Source of the DNA: Paraoerskovia marina DSM 21750
GTDB taxonomy: Bacteria; Actinomycetota; Actinomycetes; Actinomycetales; Cellulomonadaceae
Length of the DNA: 64,000 bases
Reading direction: 5' to 3'
NCBI RefSeq assembly: GCF_000701465.1
Contig: NZ_JNIY01000006.1
Coordinates: 62,001 to 126,000, forward strand
The translations under genes were made by a program, and so were the position numbers. Below are positions 1 through 8,594 of this stretch, one piece after another (position 1 is the stretch's first letter; each line of letters starts with the position of its first letter). The notes under the pieces are model-generated. The model made no database searches and was not told where the DNA came from. It saw only the letters and a list, made by a program, of their open reading frames with translations.

Positions 1-632
1 TACCGCCGCATCAGCGCGCGGTCGTGCCGCCAGCGTGCCCACCGGGCGAACGCGCCGGGTGACCTCGCGGTCGCCCCCTCGGCGTCGTCGGCGCCGGCGC
101 GCGCGGTGTCCGTGCCGGACTCCCCCGCCGTCGGGGCCTGATCCGGGGTCGCGGCGGACGCGTCGTCGTTCTTCGCGTCCGACGCCAGCTGCTCGATGAA
201 GCCGGACCTCAGGCCCTCCACGACGACGCCGACGACAGGCCACCGGACGAGGATGGAGAGCAGGAGTCCGACCGAGTAGATGGCGTTCGTCCACAGCCCG
301 AGCGCAAAGTAGTCCTCGGCGTCTCCCGAGCGCCAGGCCCAGAGGACGCCGATCCCCACGCCGAGCAGGCCGCTGAGCGCCGGCGTGACCGGCGCTCGTT
401 GCACCACACGGGCCAGGACGGCGACGACCGAGATCGCGACCGACCCGATCAGCGTCGTCCGCAGGTCCTCGGTGATGACGAAGAGCACCACGAAGATCAG
501 GCCGGGAGCCACCGACTCCAGCAGACCGCGCACCCCGCCGACCGCGTCCGTGACGGAGAACTCGTCCGCCGCGAGGACCTTCATCCCCTGCGGTGTCGAG
601 TCGTCGGGCGCGGTCCCCGACACGTCACTCAC
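1..632 (-). CDS. DUF3159 family membrane protein (3' end off the window)
   Basis: Reading from the GTG at 632 gives 210 residues before the left edge cuts the gene. About residues 44-56, 60-78, 84-101 and 109-128 are hydrophobic and look like membrane helices; a charged Asp/Ala/Thr-rich stretch (about 148-195) follows. This matches the actinobacterial DUF3159 family, which has no established function. The start overlaps the stop of the OB-fold gene by 8 bp, so it is the third gene of a translationally coupled set. A second GTG at 623 would also be possible. The family call is from recognition of the sequence and from the neighbours, which are the same as in mycobacteria (Rv2693c region). Confidence 0.8.
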   Translation of the reverse strand, partial: MSDVSGTAPDDSTPQGMKVLAADEFSVTDAVGGVRGLLESVAPGLIFVVLFVITEDLRTTLIGSVAISVVAVLARVVQRAPVTPALSGLLGVGIGVLWAWRSGDAEDYFALGLWTNAIYSVGLLLSILVRWPVVGVVVEGLRSGFIEQLASDAKNDDASAATPDQAPTAGESGTDTARAGADDAEGATARSPGAFARWARWRHDRALMRR

Positions 633-1008
633 CGGGCCGCGCCCTGAGTTCGTACCTCGGGTTGTAGATGGTGCGACGTCCACGGATGTCGCAGACGAGC
701 CCCTCGACGCGGACCCGACGCCCCGGCTCGATGCCGACGATGCGGCGACGCCCGAGCCAGACCAGGTCGATCGACCCGCTGCCGTCGTACAGCTCCGCCT
801 CGACGGTCTGGACGTTCTCCCTGGGTCGGAGCACGACGGACCTCAGGACGCCGGACACCGTCGCAGGCGTGCGGTCCTTGAGGTTCTCGACGGGAGTGCA
901 CCCGAGCTGACGGGACGCGTCGTCGCGCTCCTCGCCCGCGGTGATCGTCTCCTGCGACGCGAGGACCGAACGCCACGGAGACAGGTGCGCGGTGCGCGTG
1001 GAGGTCAC
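625..1008 (-). CDS. OB-fold nucleic-acid-binding domain protein
   Basis: The 127-residue product has a short N-terminal segment, then a beta-rich OB-fold of the RecG-wedge/tRNA-anticodon type: a VSGVLRSVVLRPRE strand, a LYDGSGSIDLVWLGRR core, and GIEPGRRVRVEGLV. It probably binds single-stranded nucleic acid, but a partner is unknown. The GTG start at 1008 sits in a GTGA overlap with the DUF3710 stop. Its mycobacterial counterpart (Rv2694c) holds the same position. A longer upstream reading exists in this frame but would run far into the DUF3710 gene, so the short form is preferred. Confidence 0.85.
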   Translation of the reverse strand: MTSTRTAHLSPWRSVLASQETITAGEERDDASRQLGCTPVENLKDRTPATVSGVLRSVVLRPRENVQTVEAELYDGSGSIDLVWLGRRRIVGIEPGRRVRVEGLVCDIRGRRTIYNPRYELRARPGE

Positions 1009-1733
1009 TGGATCTCCGCGATCTCGGGTCCACGGGTCAGGGGGTCGAGATCCCGCGCCGTCGGTGCCGGACCGTCGACGGGGGCGATCTTCGACTCCTC
1101 GGGCTGCCCGGGCATGTGCATGGAGAGCAGGTCGCGCGGCGGGCGCGCCGCCTCGTCGCGGACCACGACGATGTTGGCGAAGACGGCCTCGACGAGCTTC
1201 GCCTGCTCCGGCTCGACCGCCGCCCGTCCGGTGATGACGCCGCGCAGGAACCACCGCGGGCCGTCGACACCGACGAAGCGAGCGGGCCGGAACCCCGACT
1301 TGCCGTCCTTCGTCTTGACCGGGAGACGGGCGAGCAGCTCGCGGCCGAACGGGCCGGGGATGTCGTCGACGGCGCCGCCCTGCTTGGTGACCGACGCACC
1401 GATCTCCTCGCGGATGGTGTCCCAGATCCCGGCCGTGCGGGGCGCCGCGAAGGCCTGGACCTGCAGTCCGGACCCCTGGATCGCGCAGGCCGCTCCCGTG
1501 ATGCGCCGGGTCTTCTTGTCGGCCTCCATCCGCAGCTCCATGCCGCGGACCGCGGGGAACCAGATCGCACCGAGGTCGACGCGCCCGCCGAGCTCCGTCA
1601 CCTGCGACGAGTCGAACGGGCCTCGGGCGGGGGCCTCGGCCGCGTCGTCAGACGTCGACCCGTCGACACCCGCGGGCGTCTCGTTGTCGATTTGATCGCT
1701 CGCCTGTGCAGAGCGGCGCCGGAACAAGGGCAC
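1005..1733 (-). CDS. DUF3710 domain-containing protein
   Basis: The gene encodes 242 residues starting with VPLFRRRS from a GTG. The first 40 residues are acidic and disordered (Asp/Ala/Thr-rich). The rest is the single DUF3710 domain with its typical opening FDSSQVTELGGRVDLGAIW. Function is unknown; the family is nearly confined to Actinobacteria and lies beside dut and the OB-fold gene in many of them. The 4-bp overlap with the OB-fold gene suggests one transcript. The sequence between 1734 and 1846 shows no gene and probably carries its promoter. Confidence 0.88.
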   Translation of the reverse strand: MPLFRRRSAQASDQIDNETPAGVDGSTSDDAAEAPARGPFDSSQVTELGGRVDLGAIWFPAVRGMELRMEADKKTRRITGAACAIQGSGLQVQAFAAPRTAGIWDTIREEIGASVTKQGGAVDDIPGPFGRELLARLPVKTKDGKSGFRPARFVGVDGPRWFLRGVITGRAAVEPEQAKLVEAVFANIVVVRDEAARPPRDLLSMHMPGQPEESKIAPVDGPAPTARDLDPLTRGPEIAEIQ

Positions 1734-1846
1734 TGACGTTCTCCTCCGTGTCGCGGGACCGGGAGCACCGGTCGGGGTCGGCCCGTCGCTGGGCCGCGTC
1801 TTCCAGGGTAGTGCTCCCACGGCGGTCTGGGTGACGCACGCGGAGC

Positions 1847-2305
1847 CTAGGCCGTCCAGCCGCCGCTGGACCCGAACCCGCCGGCACCCCGGGCGGAGCC
1901 CGGGAGCCGTTCCGCCGCAACGAACTGCACCCGCTCGACCCGTTGGACGACGAGCTGCGCGATCCGGTCCCCGCGGCGCAGGGTCACGGGCGTCGTCGCG
2001 TCGGTGTTGAGCAGCGTCACGCCGATCTCGCCGCGGTACCCCGCGTCGACGGTCCCCGGTGCGTTGACGACGGTCAGACCGTGCTTGGAGGCAAGACCGG
2101 AGCGCGGGTGGACGAACGCGGCGTATCCGTCCGGGAGCGCGACCGCCACCCCCGTGGGCACCGTCGCGCGCTCGCCCGGCGCGAGAGTGACGTCGATCCG
2201 CGTCACCAGGTCCGCGCCCGCGTCGCCCGGGTGCGAGTAGGCAGGAGCCGGGACGTCGTCGAGCATCTGGAGGAGGACTTGGACAGGCTGCTGGGAGGTC
2301 GTCAC
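1847..2305 (-). CDS. dut: Deoxyuridine 5'-triphosphate nucleotidohydrolase (dUTPase)
   Basis: The 152-residue protein hydrolyses dUTP to dUMP and pyrophosphate, keeping uracil out of DNA and feeding dTMP synthesis. All five trimeric dUTPase motifs are visible: DAGADL (28-33), PRSGLA (67-72), GTVDAGYRGE (84-93, with catalytic Asp and Tyr), GDRIAQLV (112-119) and the Gly-rich C-terminal arm GAGGFGSSG (140-148). Length is normal. It is divergent from the DUF3093 gene, with 54 bp between starts. The thymidine kinase gene further right makes this stretch rich in thymidylate metabolism. Confidence 0.98.
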   Translation of the reverse strand: MTTSQQPVQVLLQMLDDVPAPAYSHPGDAGADLVTRIDVTLAPGERATVPTGVAVALPDGYAAFVHPRSGLASKHGLTVVNAPGTVDAGYRGEIGVTLLNTDATTPVTLRRGDRIAQLVVQRVERVQFVAAERLPGSARGAGGFGSSGGWTA

Positions 2306-2359
2306 GCGTCGAGCCTATCGACAACGCGGCGTCGGCTCCGCACCTGAGAGAATGTCGGC

Positions 2360-2824
2360 ATGACTGGCTCCTCGCGCTACACCGAAAGACTCGTCCCCGG
2401 CATCGGCGGCTGGTTCAGTTCCCTCGCCGGAAGCGCCCTGCTCGGTCTCGTCGCACTCGCCGTCGGGCCGTCCACGGCGCTGGTCGTGACGATCGCCGCG
2501 GTGGTCGTGGCAGCGATCGTCGTCTGGATGCTCTCGCCGGTGGTCTCCGTGACCGGGCACGAGCTCGTCGCCGGCGACGCGCACATCGACGTGGACCTGC
2601 TCGGCGAGCCGGAGGTGCTCGACGCCGACGACGTCCGCCGTGCGCTGGGCCCGGGCAGCGACGCCCGGACGTACGCCTGCCTGCGGACCGCCACGAAGCA
2701 CGCCGTCCGCGCAGAGGTGCTCGACCCCCGCGACCCGACGCCGGCCTGGCTGGTCTCGACCCGGCATCCCGAACGACTTGTGGCCGCCCTCACCGCGGCG
2801 CGCAGCGAGGTCTCGGCCGGCTGA
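2360..2824 (+). CDS. DUF3093 domain-containing membrane protein
   Basis: The product has 154 residues. The start MTGSSRYTERLVPG is typical for DUF3093. Two hydrophobic segments (about 15-36 and 38-58) form a membrane hairpin, followed by a soluble domain with a conserved R-x-A-L-G-P-G-S-D-A-R core and a C-terminal W-L-V-S-T-R-H-P motif. No function has been assigned to the family. It sits divergent to dut, as Rv2698 does in Mycobacterium tuberculosis. A strong hairpin directly after the stop ends the transcript. Confidence 0.88.
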   Translation: MTGSSRYTERLVPGIGGWFSSLAGSALLGLVALAVGPSTALVVTIAAVVVAAIVVWMLSPVVSVTGHELVAGDAHIDVDLLGEPEVLDADDVRRALGPGSDARTYACLRTATKHAVRAEVLDPRDPTPAWLVSTRHPERLVAALTAARSEVSAG

Positions 2825-2837
2825 ATCCCCCCGAGAA

Positions 2838-2878
2838 CGACGACGAGCGACCGGCCCGGGGCCGGTCGCTCGTCGTCG
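2838..2878. terminator. Hairpin terminator between DUF3093 and DUF4193 genes
   Basis: A perfect 18-bp stem (2838-2855 with 2861-2878) with a 5-nt loop begins 14 bp after the DUF3093 stop. No T-run follows, as is usual for high-GC actinobacteria. It lies between two convergent genes and could serve both. Confidence 0.85.
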
Positions 2879-2900
2879 CAGGGCGGATGTGCCGAGAAGG

Positions 2901-3200
2901 TCAGGCGGCGCACTCCGTGCAGATGGGCTGGCCGTTCTTCTCACCGGCGAGCTGGCTGCGGTGGTGCACCAGGAAACAGCTGGTGCACGTGAACTCGTCG
3001 GCCTGGCGCGGGAGGACGCGGACCGCGAGCTCCTCGCCGGACAGGTCCGCGCCGGGGAGCTCAAAGCTCTCCGCGGCTTCGGTCTCGTCCTCGTCGACGA
3101 CGCCCGAGGACTTGTCGGAGCGTCGCGCCTGCAGCTCCTGGAGCGAGTCCTCGCTGAGGTCTTCCTCGTTCTTCCGAGGGGCGTCGTAATCAGTTGCCAT
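2901..3200 (-). CDS. DUF4193 family protein, zinc-ribbon-like
   Basis: The 99-residue product starts MATDYDAPRKNEED, the family signature, so the ATG at 3200 is chosen over an upstream in-frame start. The first 55 residues are acidic and probably disordered. The C-terminal part carries two Cys pairs (FTCTSC and ICTEC) about 25 residues apart, which probably bind zinc. The family is small, actinobacterial and uncharacterised (Rv2699c is the mycobacterial member). The 183 bp upstream hold no gene and include unusually AT-rich bits that fit a promoter, but no confident -10/-35 pair was found. Confidence 0.88.
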   Translation of the reverse strand: MATDYDAPRKNEEDLSEDSLQELQARRSDKSSGVVDEDETEAAESFELPGADLSGEELAVRVLPRQADEFTCTSCFLVHHRSQLAGEKNGQPICTECAA

Positions 3201-3383
3201 CGGGGGCTTCACTCTCCGTCGGTGCCATCAAATAAGGGGGTCGTCCACGAGCAGACGACGTACAACGCGCGCAATGAGCGATGCAGTCTTGTCAATGCTG
3301 ACGCTGCGGAACATATTCCCGCAGGCGAACGGATTCTGCACCAGATCGCGCGCGTATGCTACCGGAGCGCACCGTGTCCTCGG

Positions 3384-4214
3384 TCACGCATCCGAGTCGG
3401 CGTCCACACCCTCGAGAATCAGACCGAGATCGGCGACGGTGGCGGCGGGCCCGGCCACGGTCATCGAGGCGTCCGCGCGCGCCCCGCGGAGCCCGACCAC
3501 GACAGCACCCGCCTCCTGGGCGACGAGGGCACCGGCCGCCAGGTCCCACGGGTTGAGGCCCCGCTCGTAGTACGCGTCCAGCCTCCCCTGGGCCACCAGG
3601 CAGAGGTCGACGGCCGCCGACCCGAGCCGACGAATGTCACGGACCTGCGGCAGCACGGTCGCGAGGACGCGGGCCTGCGACGCCCGCCGCGCCGCGTCGT
3701 AGCCGAATCCGGTGCCGACGAGCGACTCCCCCAGCGGACGCGGCTCGGCGCACCGGATCGGCGACCCGTCGAGGAAGGCCCCCTCCCCGGCTCCGGCGGA
3801 CCAGGTCTGACCGGTCGTCACGTCGTGGACGGCACCGGCACGGGCGGTCCACGTGAGCGGGTCGGGACCGCCCTCGACCACCGCGACCGAGACGGCGTAG
3901 GAGGCCACGTCGTAGACGTAGTTCACGGTGCCGTCGATCGGGTCGACCACCCAGGTCAGGCCGGTGCGTCCGGCGACGTACGCGTCCTCCTCGCCGAGGA
4001 TCCCGTCGTCGGGTCGCTCGGTCACGATGATGCGGCGGATCAGGGCCTCGGAGTCCGCGTCGGCCTGCGTGACGACGTCGACGACGGACGACTTCGTCGC
4101 GGCGACCTGGACGACGTCGGGCCGCCCGTCGCGCACCTGCCGACCCGCCTCCTCGGCGATCCGGACAGCGAGCGCCCGCAGGGACGCCGTCGTGGGGGCA
4201 TCGTGTGAGTTCAT
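3384..4214 (-). CDS. Inositol monophosphatase family protein
   Basis: A 276-residue Mg-dependent sugar-phosphate phosphatase. The metal site is visible as GEED (74-77) and WVVDPIDGT (88-96, Asp91 and Asp94), with the C-terminal WDLAAG motif that supplies the last Asp. Members hydrolyse inositol phosphates, histidinol phosphate or PAP; the exact substrate cannot be read here. Rv2701c (SuhB) holds the same place in mycobacteria, which favours inositol-1-phosphate, the precursor of phosphatidylinositol and mycothiol. Its ATG overlaps the stop of the upstream channel gene by 4 bp (ATGA), so the two are coupled. Confidence 0.92.
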   Translation of the reverse strand: MNSHDAPTTASLRALAVRIAEEAGRQVRDGRPDVVQVAATKSSVVDVVTQADADSEALIRRIIVTERPDDGILGEEDAYVAGRTGLTWVVDPIDGTVNYVYDVASYAVSVAVVEGGPDPLTWTARAGAVHDVTTGQTWSAGAGEGAFLDGSPIRCAEPRPLGESLVGTGFGYDAARRASQARVLATVLPQVRDIRRLGSAAVDLCLVAQGRLDAYYERGLNPWDLAAGALVAQEAGAVVVGLRGARADASMTVAGPAATVADLGLILEGVDADSDA

Positions 4215-4873
4215 CCCCCCATCATCCCGGACGGCCCGGACCGACGTCGCGGCGTCGTCGGGAGCGCCCACCCGAGCCGGATCGAGAGCAGCCGGAACCC
4301 GAAGACCCCGAGCACGATCGCGGCCTGGACCCAGACGTTCAGGACGTCAGCGCGCCACGCGACGGCGGTGGCCACGGCACCGACCGCGGCGGGCACCGCG
4401 TAGAGCTGCCGGTCCTGCAGGATGAGCGGGGACTCGCCGGTGAGGAGGTCGCGCAGGATGCCTCCCCCGATCCCGGTCAGCAGTCCGACGACGACGGCGG
4501 CGAGGAACCCCACGTCGTACTCGAGCCCCTTGGTCGTGCCGACGAGCACGAAGAGTGCGAGGGCACCGGCGTCGAGGACGATCACGCTGCGCCGCATCCG
4601 CTCGAGCCGGGGGTGGGCGACGAAGATCAGGAGCCCGCCCCCGAAGGCCGCCGCCAGCAGCCGCCAGTCGGCGATCCCGACCGGCGGCGTCGCGCCGATG
4701 AGGACGTCGCGGATGAGTCCGCCGCCGAGCCCGGTCGCCCAGGCGAGGACGAGGACGCCGAACAGGTCGAAGTTCTTGCGGACGGCGGCGAGCCCTCCGG
4801 ACAGCGCCGCGCAGAAGACGGCGATGATCTCGAGGGCTGTTCCGAGGTGGATGGGCAACGTCACGGCACACAT
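4211..4873 (-). CDS. Trimeric intracellular cation channel (TRIC/UPF0126) family membrane protein
   Basis: The 220-residue protein is built of two homologous repeats of three helices, each with the diagnostic Gly-rich turn: GLGGGLIRD near 48-55 and GIGGGILRD near 134-142. A seventh helix lies near 165-190. Prokaryotic TRIC homologues form K+/Na+-permeable trimers. The tail (about 195-220) is Arg/Pro-rich and poorly conserved. It leads a two-gene operon with the inositol phosphatase. The 132 bp to sepH form a divergent promoter region. Confidence 0.9.
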   Translation of the reverse strand: MCAVTLPIHLGTALEIIAVFCAALSGGLAAVRKNFDLFGVLVLAWATGLGGGLIRDVLIGATPPVGIADWRLLAAAFGGGLLIFVAHPRLERMRRSVIVLDAGALALFVLVGTTKGLEYDVGFLAAVVVGLLTGIGGGILRDLLTGESPLILQDRQLYAVPAAVGAVATAVAWRADVLNVWVQAAIVLGVFGFRLLSIRLGWALPTTPRRRSGPSGMMGG

Positions 4874-5005
4874 CCTTCCAGGACCGCCCTCGCCACGCCG
4901 GAACGCGGCTCACCGCGTCGCCTCCGCCGTCGTGGGCGGTCGAGGTGGCACCCTCGAAGATGTGCCGGTCGGATCGACGTGAACCGCGGACACTCGGAGG
5001 GACTG

Positions 5006-6169
5006 ATGTCGGAGCTCGAGCTCGTGAAGCTGCATGAGGACGGAGAGCACCTGGTGCTGTCCGGACCCGGGGGCAAGACGTTCCTGCTGCCCATCACCGA
5101 GGCGCTGCGTGCCGCGGTGCGGCGCGACCGTGCCCGGATGGAGCACTGGCGCGCCGCCGACTCGGGTGGGCTTTCGCCCCGTGCGATCCAGTCGAGGCTG
5201 CGCGCCGGGGAGAGTCCCGAACACGTCGCGACGAGCGCGGGCGTCCCCCTGGAGCAGGTGCACCGATTCTCCGGACCGGTCCTGGCCGAGCAGGAGTACG
5301 TCGTCAGCAGGCTGAGGGCGGTCCCGGCGGACCCGTCCGACCCGGACAGCGACGACCTTCTCGGAGAGCGGGTCGACGAGCGGCTCTCGCTGCGCAACGT
5401 GAGCGAGGAGGACCGGTCGTGGTCGGCCCGTCGTGAGCCCGGCGAGCCCTGGACGGTCGAGCTGCGGTTCGCCGTCGACGGGGACGAGCGGAAGGCGACG
5501 TGGTCGTTCGACCAGACCGACCGCGAGCACCACGCGCTCGACGACGAGGCGCGCTGGCTCGGGCAGGAGGCGGACGACACCGAGGTGTGGCGGACGGCGA
5601 CGTCGGCCTACCGGGCCACCCGCCCCGTCCTCGCGGCCGTGGACGACGGACCCCGCGAGGAGCCCCAGGACCCGACCCACTCGCTCCTGGACGACCTGAG
5701 CCTCCGCCGGGGTGTCCGCAACGACGACGAACCGCAGGAGCACGACGAGACGTCTCCCGTGGCCCCGGGCGTCGTCCTCAGCCTTGCGCGCGTCACACCC
5801 GAGCCGCCCCGGTCCGACCTGACCGACGACGACGGACCGTCGGAGAATCCCGGCTCAGCCCGCGACGAAGGCGGCCCGGAGGACGTCCCGTCCACGCAGG
5901 AGGTTCCTGTCGAGCAGGCCCCGGGTCGGGACGAGTCGTCGGCCGAGTCGGTCCCGACGACGTCGGAGAACGCGCCCGGCGGTGACGACGGTGCCTCGAC
6001 GGAGCGGCGGGAGAAGCCGGGGCCCGACCAGACGTCGACGACCGACGAGCAGGTCCCCGACCGCTCGGAGCGCACCGGCCCGTCCGCGAACCGCAACGGT
6101 CGACGCCGCAAGGGCCGTGCCGTCGTCCCCAGCTGGGACGACATCGTCTTCGGCGCCAAGCACGACTAG
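5006..6169 (+). CDS. sepH: Cell division protein SepH
   Basis: The 387-residue product begins with the DUF3071 domain: MSELELVKLHEDGEHLVLSG, then a helix-turn-helix-like segment (about 56-88) and an E-Q-E-Y-V motif. In Streptomyces venezuelae and Mycobacterium smegmatis SepH binds FtsZ through its C-terminal part and promotes its assembly. Residues about 180-375 here are acidic, Pro/Ser/Thr-rich and probably disordered, ending in a basic RNGRRRKGRAV patch and a conserved-looking WDDIVFG tail. The ATG is preceded by CGGAGG. A reading extending upstream to about 4205 exists but would cover the divergent channel gene, so it is rejected. Confidence 0.93.
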   Translation: MSELELVKLHEDGEHLVLSGPGGKTFLLPITEALRAAVRRDRARMEHWRAADSGGLSPRAIQSRLRAGESPEHVATSAGVPLEQVHRFSGPVLAEQEYVVSRLRAVPADPSDPDSDDLLGERVDERLSLRNVSEEDRSWSARREPGEPWTVELRFAVDGDERKATWSFDQTDREHHALDDEARWLGQEADDTEVWRTATSAYRATRPVLAAVDDGPREEPQDPTHSLLDDLSLRRGVRNDDEPQEHDETSPVAPGVVLSLARVTPEPPRSDLTDDDGPSENPGSARDEGGPEDVPSTQEVPVEQAPGRDESSAESVPTTSENAPGGDDGASTERREKPGPDQTSTTDEQVPDRSERTGPSANRNGRRRKGRAVVPSWDDIVFGAKHD

Positions 6170-6180
6170 TCGCCCCCGCG

Positions 6181-6816
6181 TCAGAGCAAGGAGTCCTCGC
6201 CCGTCGTCCGCGCCCGCGCGGTGACCTCGGTCATGCGGCGCATGTGGTGCCGTCGGCAGAGGACCTCGTACCCGACGACCGCCCCGCTGTCCGTGTCTCC
6301 GACGACGACCTGCTCCCCCTCCACGACCATCAGCCCGTCGACGGTCCGGGCGTTGTGCGTCGCCCGGGCCCCGCACCAGCACAGCGACTGCACCTGGAGC
6401 ACCTCGACGCGGTCCGCCAGCTCGATCAGGCGTGCGGACCCAGGAAAGAGCCGCGTGCGGAAGTCCGCGGTGATGCCGAACGCGAAGACGTCGATCTCGA
6501 GCTCGTCGACGAGTCTCGCGAGCTGCTCGACGTGCTCCGTGGAGTAGAACTGCGCCTCGTCACAGACGACGTAGTCCACCGGCCGTCCCTGGCTGCGTGC
6601 GGACATGACCTCGGCCCACAGGTCGGTCTGGTCGTGGACCTCGTGGGCGAGAGCCTCGAGCCCGAGCCTGCTCGAGATCCGGTCCGAGCCCGCGCGGTCG
6701 TTGCGCGAGAAGATCAGCCCTTCGCGACCTCTGGCCGCATGGTTGTGGTCCATCTGGAGAGCCAACGTGGACTTTCCGCAGTCCATCGTCCCGGAGAAGA
6801 ACACCAGCTCGGCCAT
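6181..6816 (-). CDS. tdk: Thymidine kinase (type II)
   Basis: The 211-residue enzyme phosphorylates thymidine to dTMP with ATP, a salvage step. The P-loop GTMDCGKST is at 9-17, the DEAQF motif with the catalytic Glu at 86-90, and the structural zinc ligands are Cys146, Cys148, Cys187 and His190. Length and order are normal for the tetrameric human-TK1-like class. It is the last gene of the operon starting with the Pat-like gene; only 1 bp separates it from the phosphodiesterase stop. It converges on sepH. Confidence 0.97.
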   Translation of the reverse strand: MAELVFFSGTMDCGKSTLALQMDHNHAARGREGLIFSRNDRAGSDRISSRLGLEALAHEVHDQTDLWAEVMSARSQGRPVDYVVCDEAQFYSTEHVEQLARLVDELEIDVFAFGITADFRTRLFPGSARLIELADRVEVLQVQSLCWCGARATHNARTVDGLMVVEGEQVVVGDTDSGAVVGYEVLCRRHHMRRMTEVTARARTTGEDSLL

Positions 6817-6817
6817 G

Positions 6818-7975
6818 TCATCGCACCTCTCGCAGCAGCGGGACGACCATCTCCACCTCGGTCAACGAGCCGTGCACCCCGATCAGCTCCATCGACGCGG
6901 GGGTCTGGCTCGACGAGTCGACGACCGTCGCTCGACCGCGCATGGCCACGAGGACGTCGCCCATCGCGGGCCGTACGTGGTCCGCGAGCGGGCCGACAAG
7001 TCCTGCGGAGACAGCGTCGTCACGTGTGATCACCAGTGCCGCGTCACCGAGGACGTCGCTCCACCGTTCGACCACCGCGGCGGGGTCGTCGGTGTACAGG
7101 TGGGTGGCGCGGGGCTCCCCCGCCACCATGTCGACCTGGGCCGCGAGCGCCGGATCCTGCGCGACGTCCCAGCGCAGGGCCCGGTCGACGTCGACCATCC
7201 CGTGGTCCGCGGTCAGCAGCACCGTCGTGCCCCGCGGGACCCGACGGAGCAGATCGGACAGCTCACGGTCGAACGCCTCGAGCTCGTCCCCCCACTGCCA
7301 CGAGTCCGCCCCGTGGTGGTGCCCGGCCTTGTCGACGTCTCCCCAGTAGAGGTACGCGAGGCCGGGTCGCCGCAGGACGTCGACCACGGCGTCGACCCGC
7401 TCGGCGAGCGACTCCGCCCGCACGTACCGTCCGCCACGCAGCGCGGCGCGCGTCATCCCCGATCCTTCGAACCGGCGCGGGCCCACCGACGTCACCGGCG
7501 TCGAGGCAGCGGCGAGGCGCTCGAAGACCGTTGCCTCGCGCTGGACCGACTCGGGCGCGCTCGCACCGGCCCAGCTCACCATGTTCGCGAGCGTCCCCGT
7601 CGTCGCGTCGCGCTGGGTGTAGCCGAGCATGCCGGTGCGACCGGGGGCCGTCCCGGTGCCGAACGTCCCCATGGCTGCCGCCGTCGTGCTGGGGAAGCTC
7701 GACGTCAGCGCGAGCCCGCCGTCCAGGAGACCGCGCATGACGGGAGCGTGCCCCGAGCGTTCGCGCAGGTTGTGCAGGCCGAGGCCGTCGACGAGGACGA
7801 CGCAGACGCGCTGCGCGGGTTCGAGCCCCAGCGCACGGGCGGCCTGCACGGACGAGATCCCCGTCGACGTCGTGACGTCGAGGCCGAGCACCCCGGCTGC
7901 GGCCGGGAGGACCGCGGCGAGCGAGAGGTGGTCGTACCGCGGCGCGACCATCGCGTCCGGGAGGGAGATGCTCAC
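6818..7975 (-). CDS. Alkaline phosphatase superfamily nucleotide pyrophosphatase/phosphodiesterase
   Basis: The 385-residue product belongs to the type I phosphodiesterase/NPP group. Metal and nucleophile residues are visible: VLVDGLG with Asp63, SFPSTTAAAMG with Thr97/98 as the likely nucleophile, a DVDKAGHHHG segment and DHGMVD near 260. It lacks a signal peptide, so it is probably cytoplasmic; its substrate is unknown but phosphodiester or pyrophosphate bonds are expected. The GTG at 7975 overlaps the DUF5998 stop by 4 bp, which fixes the start. An upstream extension to 8131 would lie inside DUF5998. Confidence 0.9.
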   Translation of the reverse strand: MSISLPDAMVAPRYDHLSLAAVLPAAAGVLGLDVTTSTGISSVQAARALGLEPAQRVCVVLVDGLGLHNLRERSGHAPVMRGLLDGGLALTSSFPSTTAAAMGTFGTGTAPGRTGMLGYTQRDATTGTLANMVSWAGASAPESVQREATVFERLAAASTPVTSVGPRRFEGSGMTRAALRGGRYVRAESLAERVDAVVDVLRRPGLAYLYWGDVDKAGHHHGADSWQWGDELEAFDRELSDLLRRVPRGTTVLLTADHGMVDVDRALRWDVAQDPALAAQVDMVAGEPRATHLYTDDPAAVVERWSDVLGDAALVITRDDAVSAGLVGPLADHVRPAMGDVLVAMRGRATVVDSSSQTPASMELIGVHGSLTEVEMVVPLLREVR

Positions 7976-8553
7976 CGGACCCCGCTGACGGCGGACAGCC
8001 GGCGTGCGAAGTCGGTCGCCGAGCGCACGGCGTCGGCACCCTCGGCGTCGGCGCTGATCCGGACGACGACGTCGTCGGGCACGGACTGGCCCGTGTACCC
8101 GTGGTCCGCGTCGCACTGCGGGTCGGGGCACTGGGCGGGCTCCAGGTCGATCCGGTTGGCCGCTCCCCAGCCGACGGCGAGCGTGATCTCCGCCGCCCCC
8201 TGGCCGGGGCGATGGTGCTCGGGGTCGGCCATCACCTGCGTGAGGGTGACGGACCTCAGCGCGCTCAGCGGCACAGACTCCGTCGTCGCGGCGGCGGACG
8301 CCGACGGGTGCTCGCTGTCCGCGGGGTAGTCGTCGACGTGCGCCGAGACGAGACGCGTCCGGGTCAGCACGAGCACGGTCAGGTGCCGGCGGACCTCCGC
8401 CCCGTCGAAGGTGGTCTCGACGTGGACGAGGCTCGACTCCACCGCCTCGTCGGCGATCGCGACGTCGAGGACGTCGCGCACCAGCTCGGGGTAGTAGCCG
8501 GCTCGACGAAGCTCGGCGGACAGGAGGTCGGAGGGAGTCATCGATCGAGGCAC
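7972..8553 (-). CDS. DUF5998 family protein
   Basis: A 193-residue soluble protein recognised as DUF5998, an uncharacterised actinobacterial family. The first 70 residues are helical; a middle HLTVLVLTRTRLVSAHVDDYP strand region resembles a PH-like or YokE-type fold, but this is only an impression. A CPDPQCDADH segment (about 143-152) offers two Cys and one His that could bind metal. Start: GTG at 8553, or ATG at 8541 (MTPSDLL); neither has a strong ribosome site. It lies between the Pat-like gene and the phosphodiesterase and is coupled to the latter. Confidence 0.8.
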   Translation of the reverse strand: MPRSMTPSDLLSAELRRAGYYPELVRDVLDVAIADEAVESSLVHVETTFDGAEVRRHLTVLVLTRTRLVSAHVDDYPADSEHPSASAAATTESVPLSALRSVTLTQVMADPEHHRPGQGAAEITLAVGWGAANRIDLEPAQCPDPQCDADHGYTGQSVPDDVVVRISADAEGADAVRSATDFARRLSAVSGVR

Positions 8554-8594
8554 GGCCCCATCATCCCATCGTGCCGACGGCCCGGGCCACCCCG

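Noticed and set aside
3267-3295. Perfect TTGACA (-35) upstream of the DUF4193 gene
   Set aside because: No -10-like hexamer stands 16-19 bp downstream on that strand; the nearest candidates are 13 or 25 bp away. It is probably chance.
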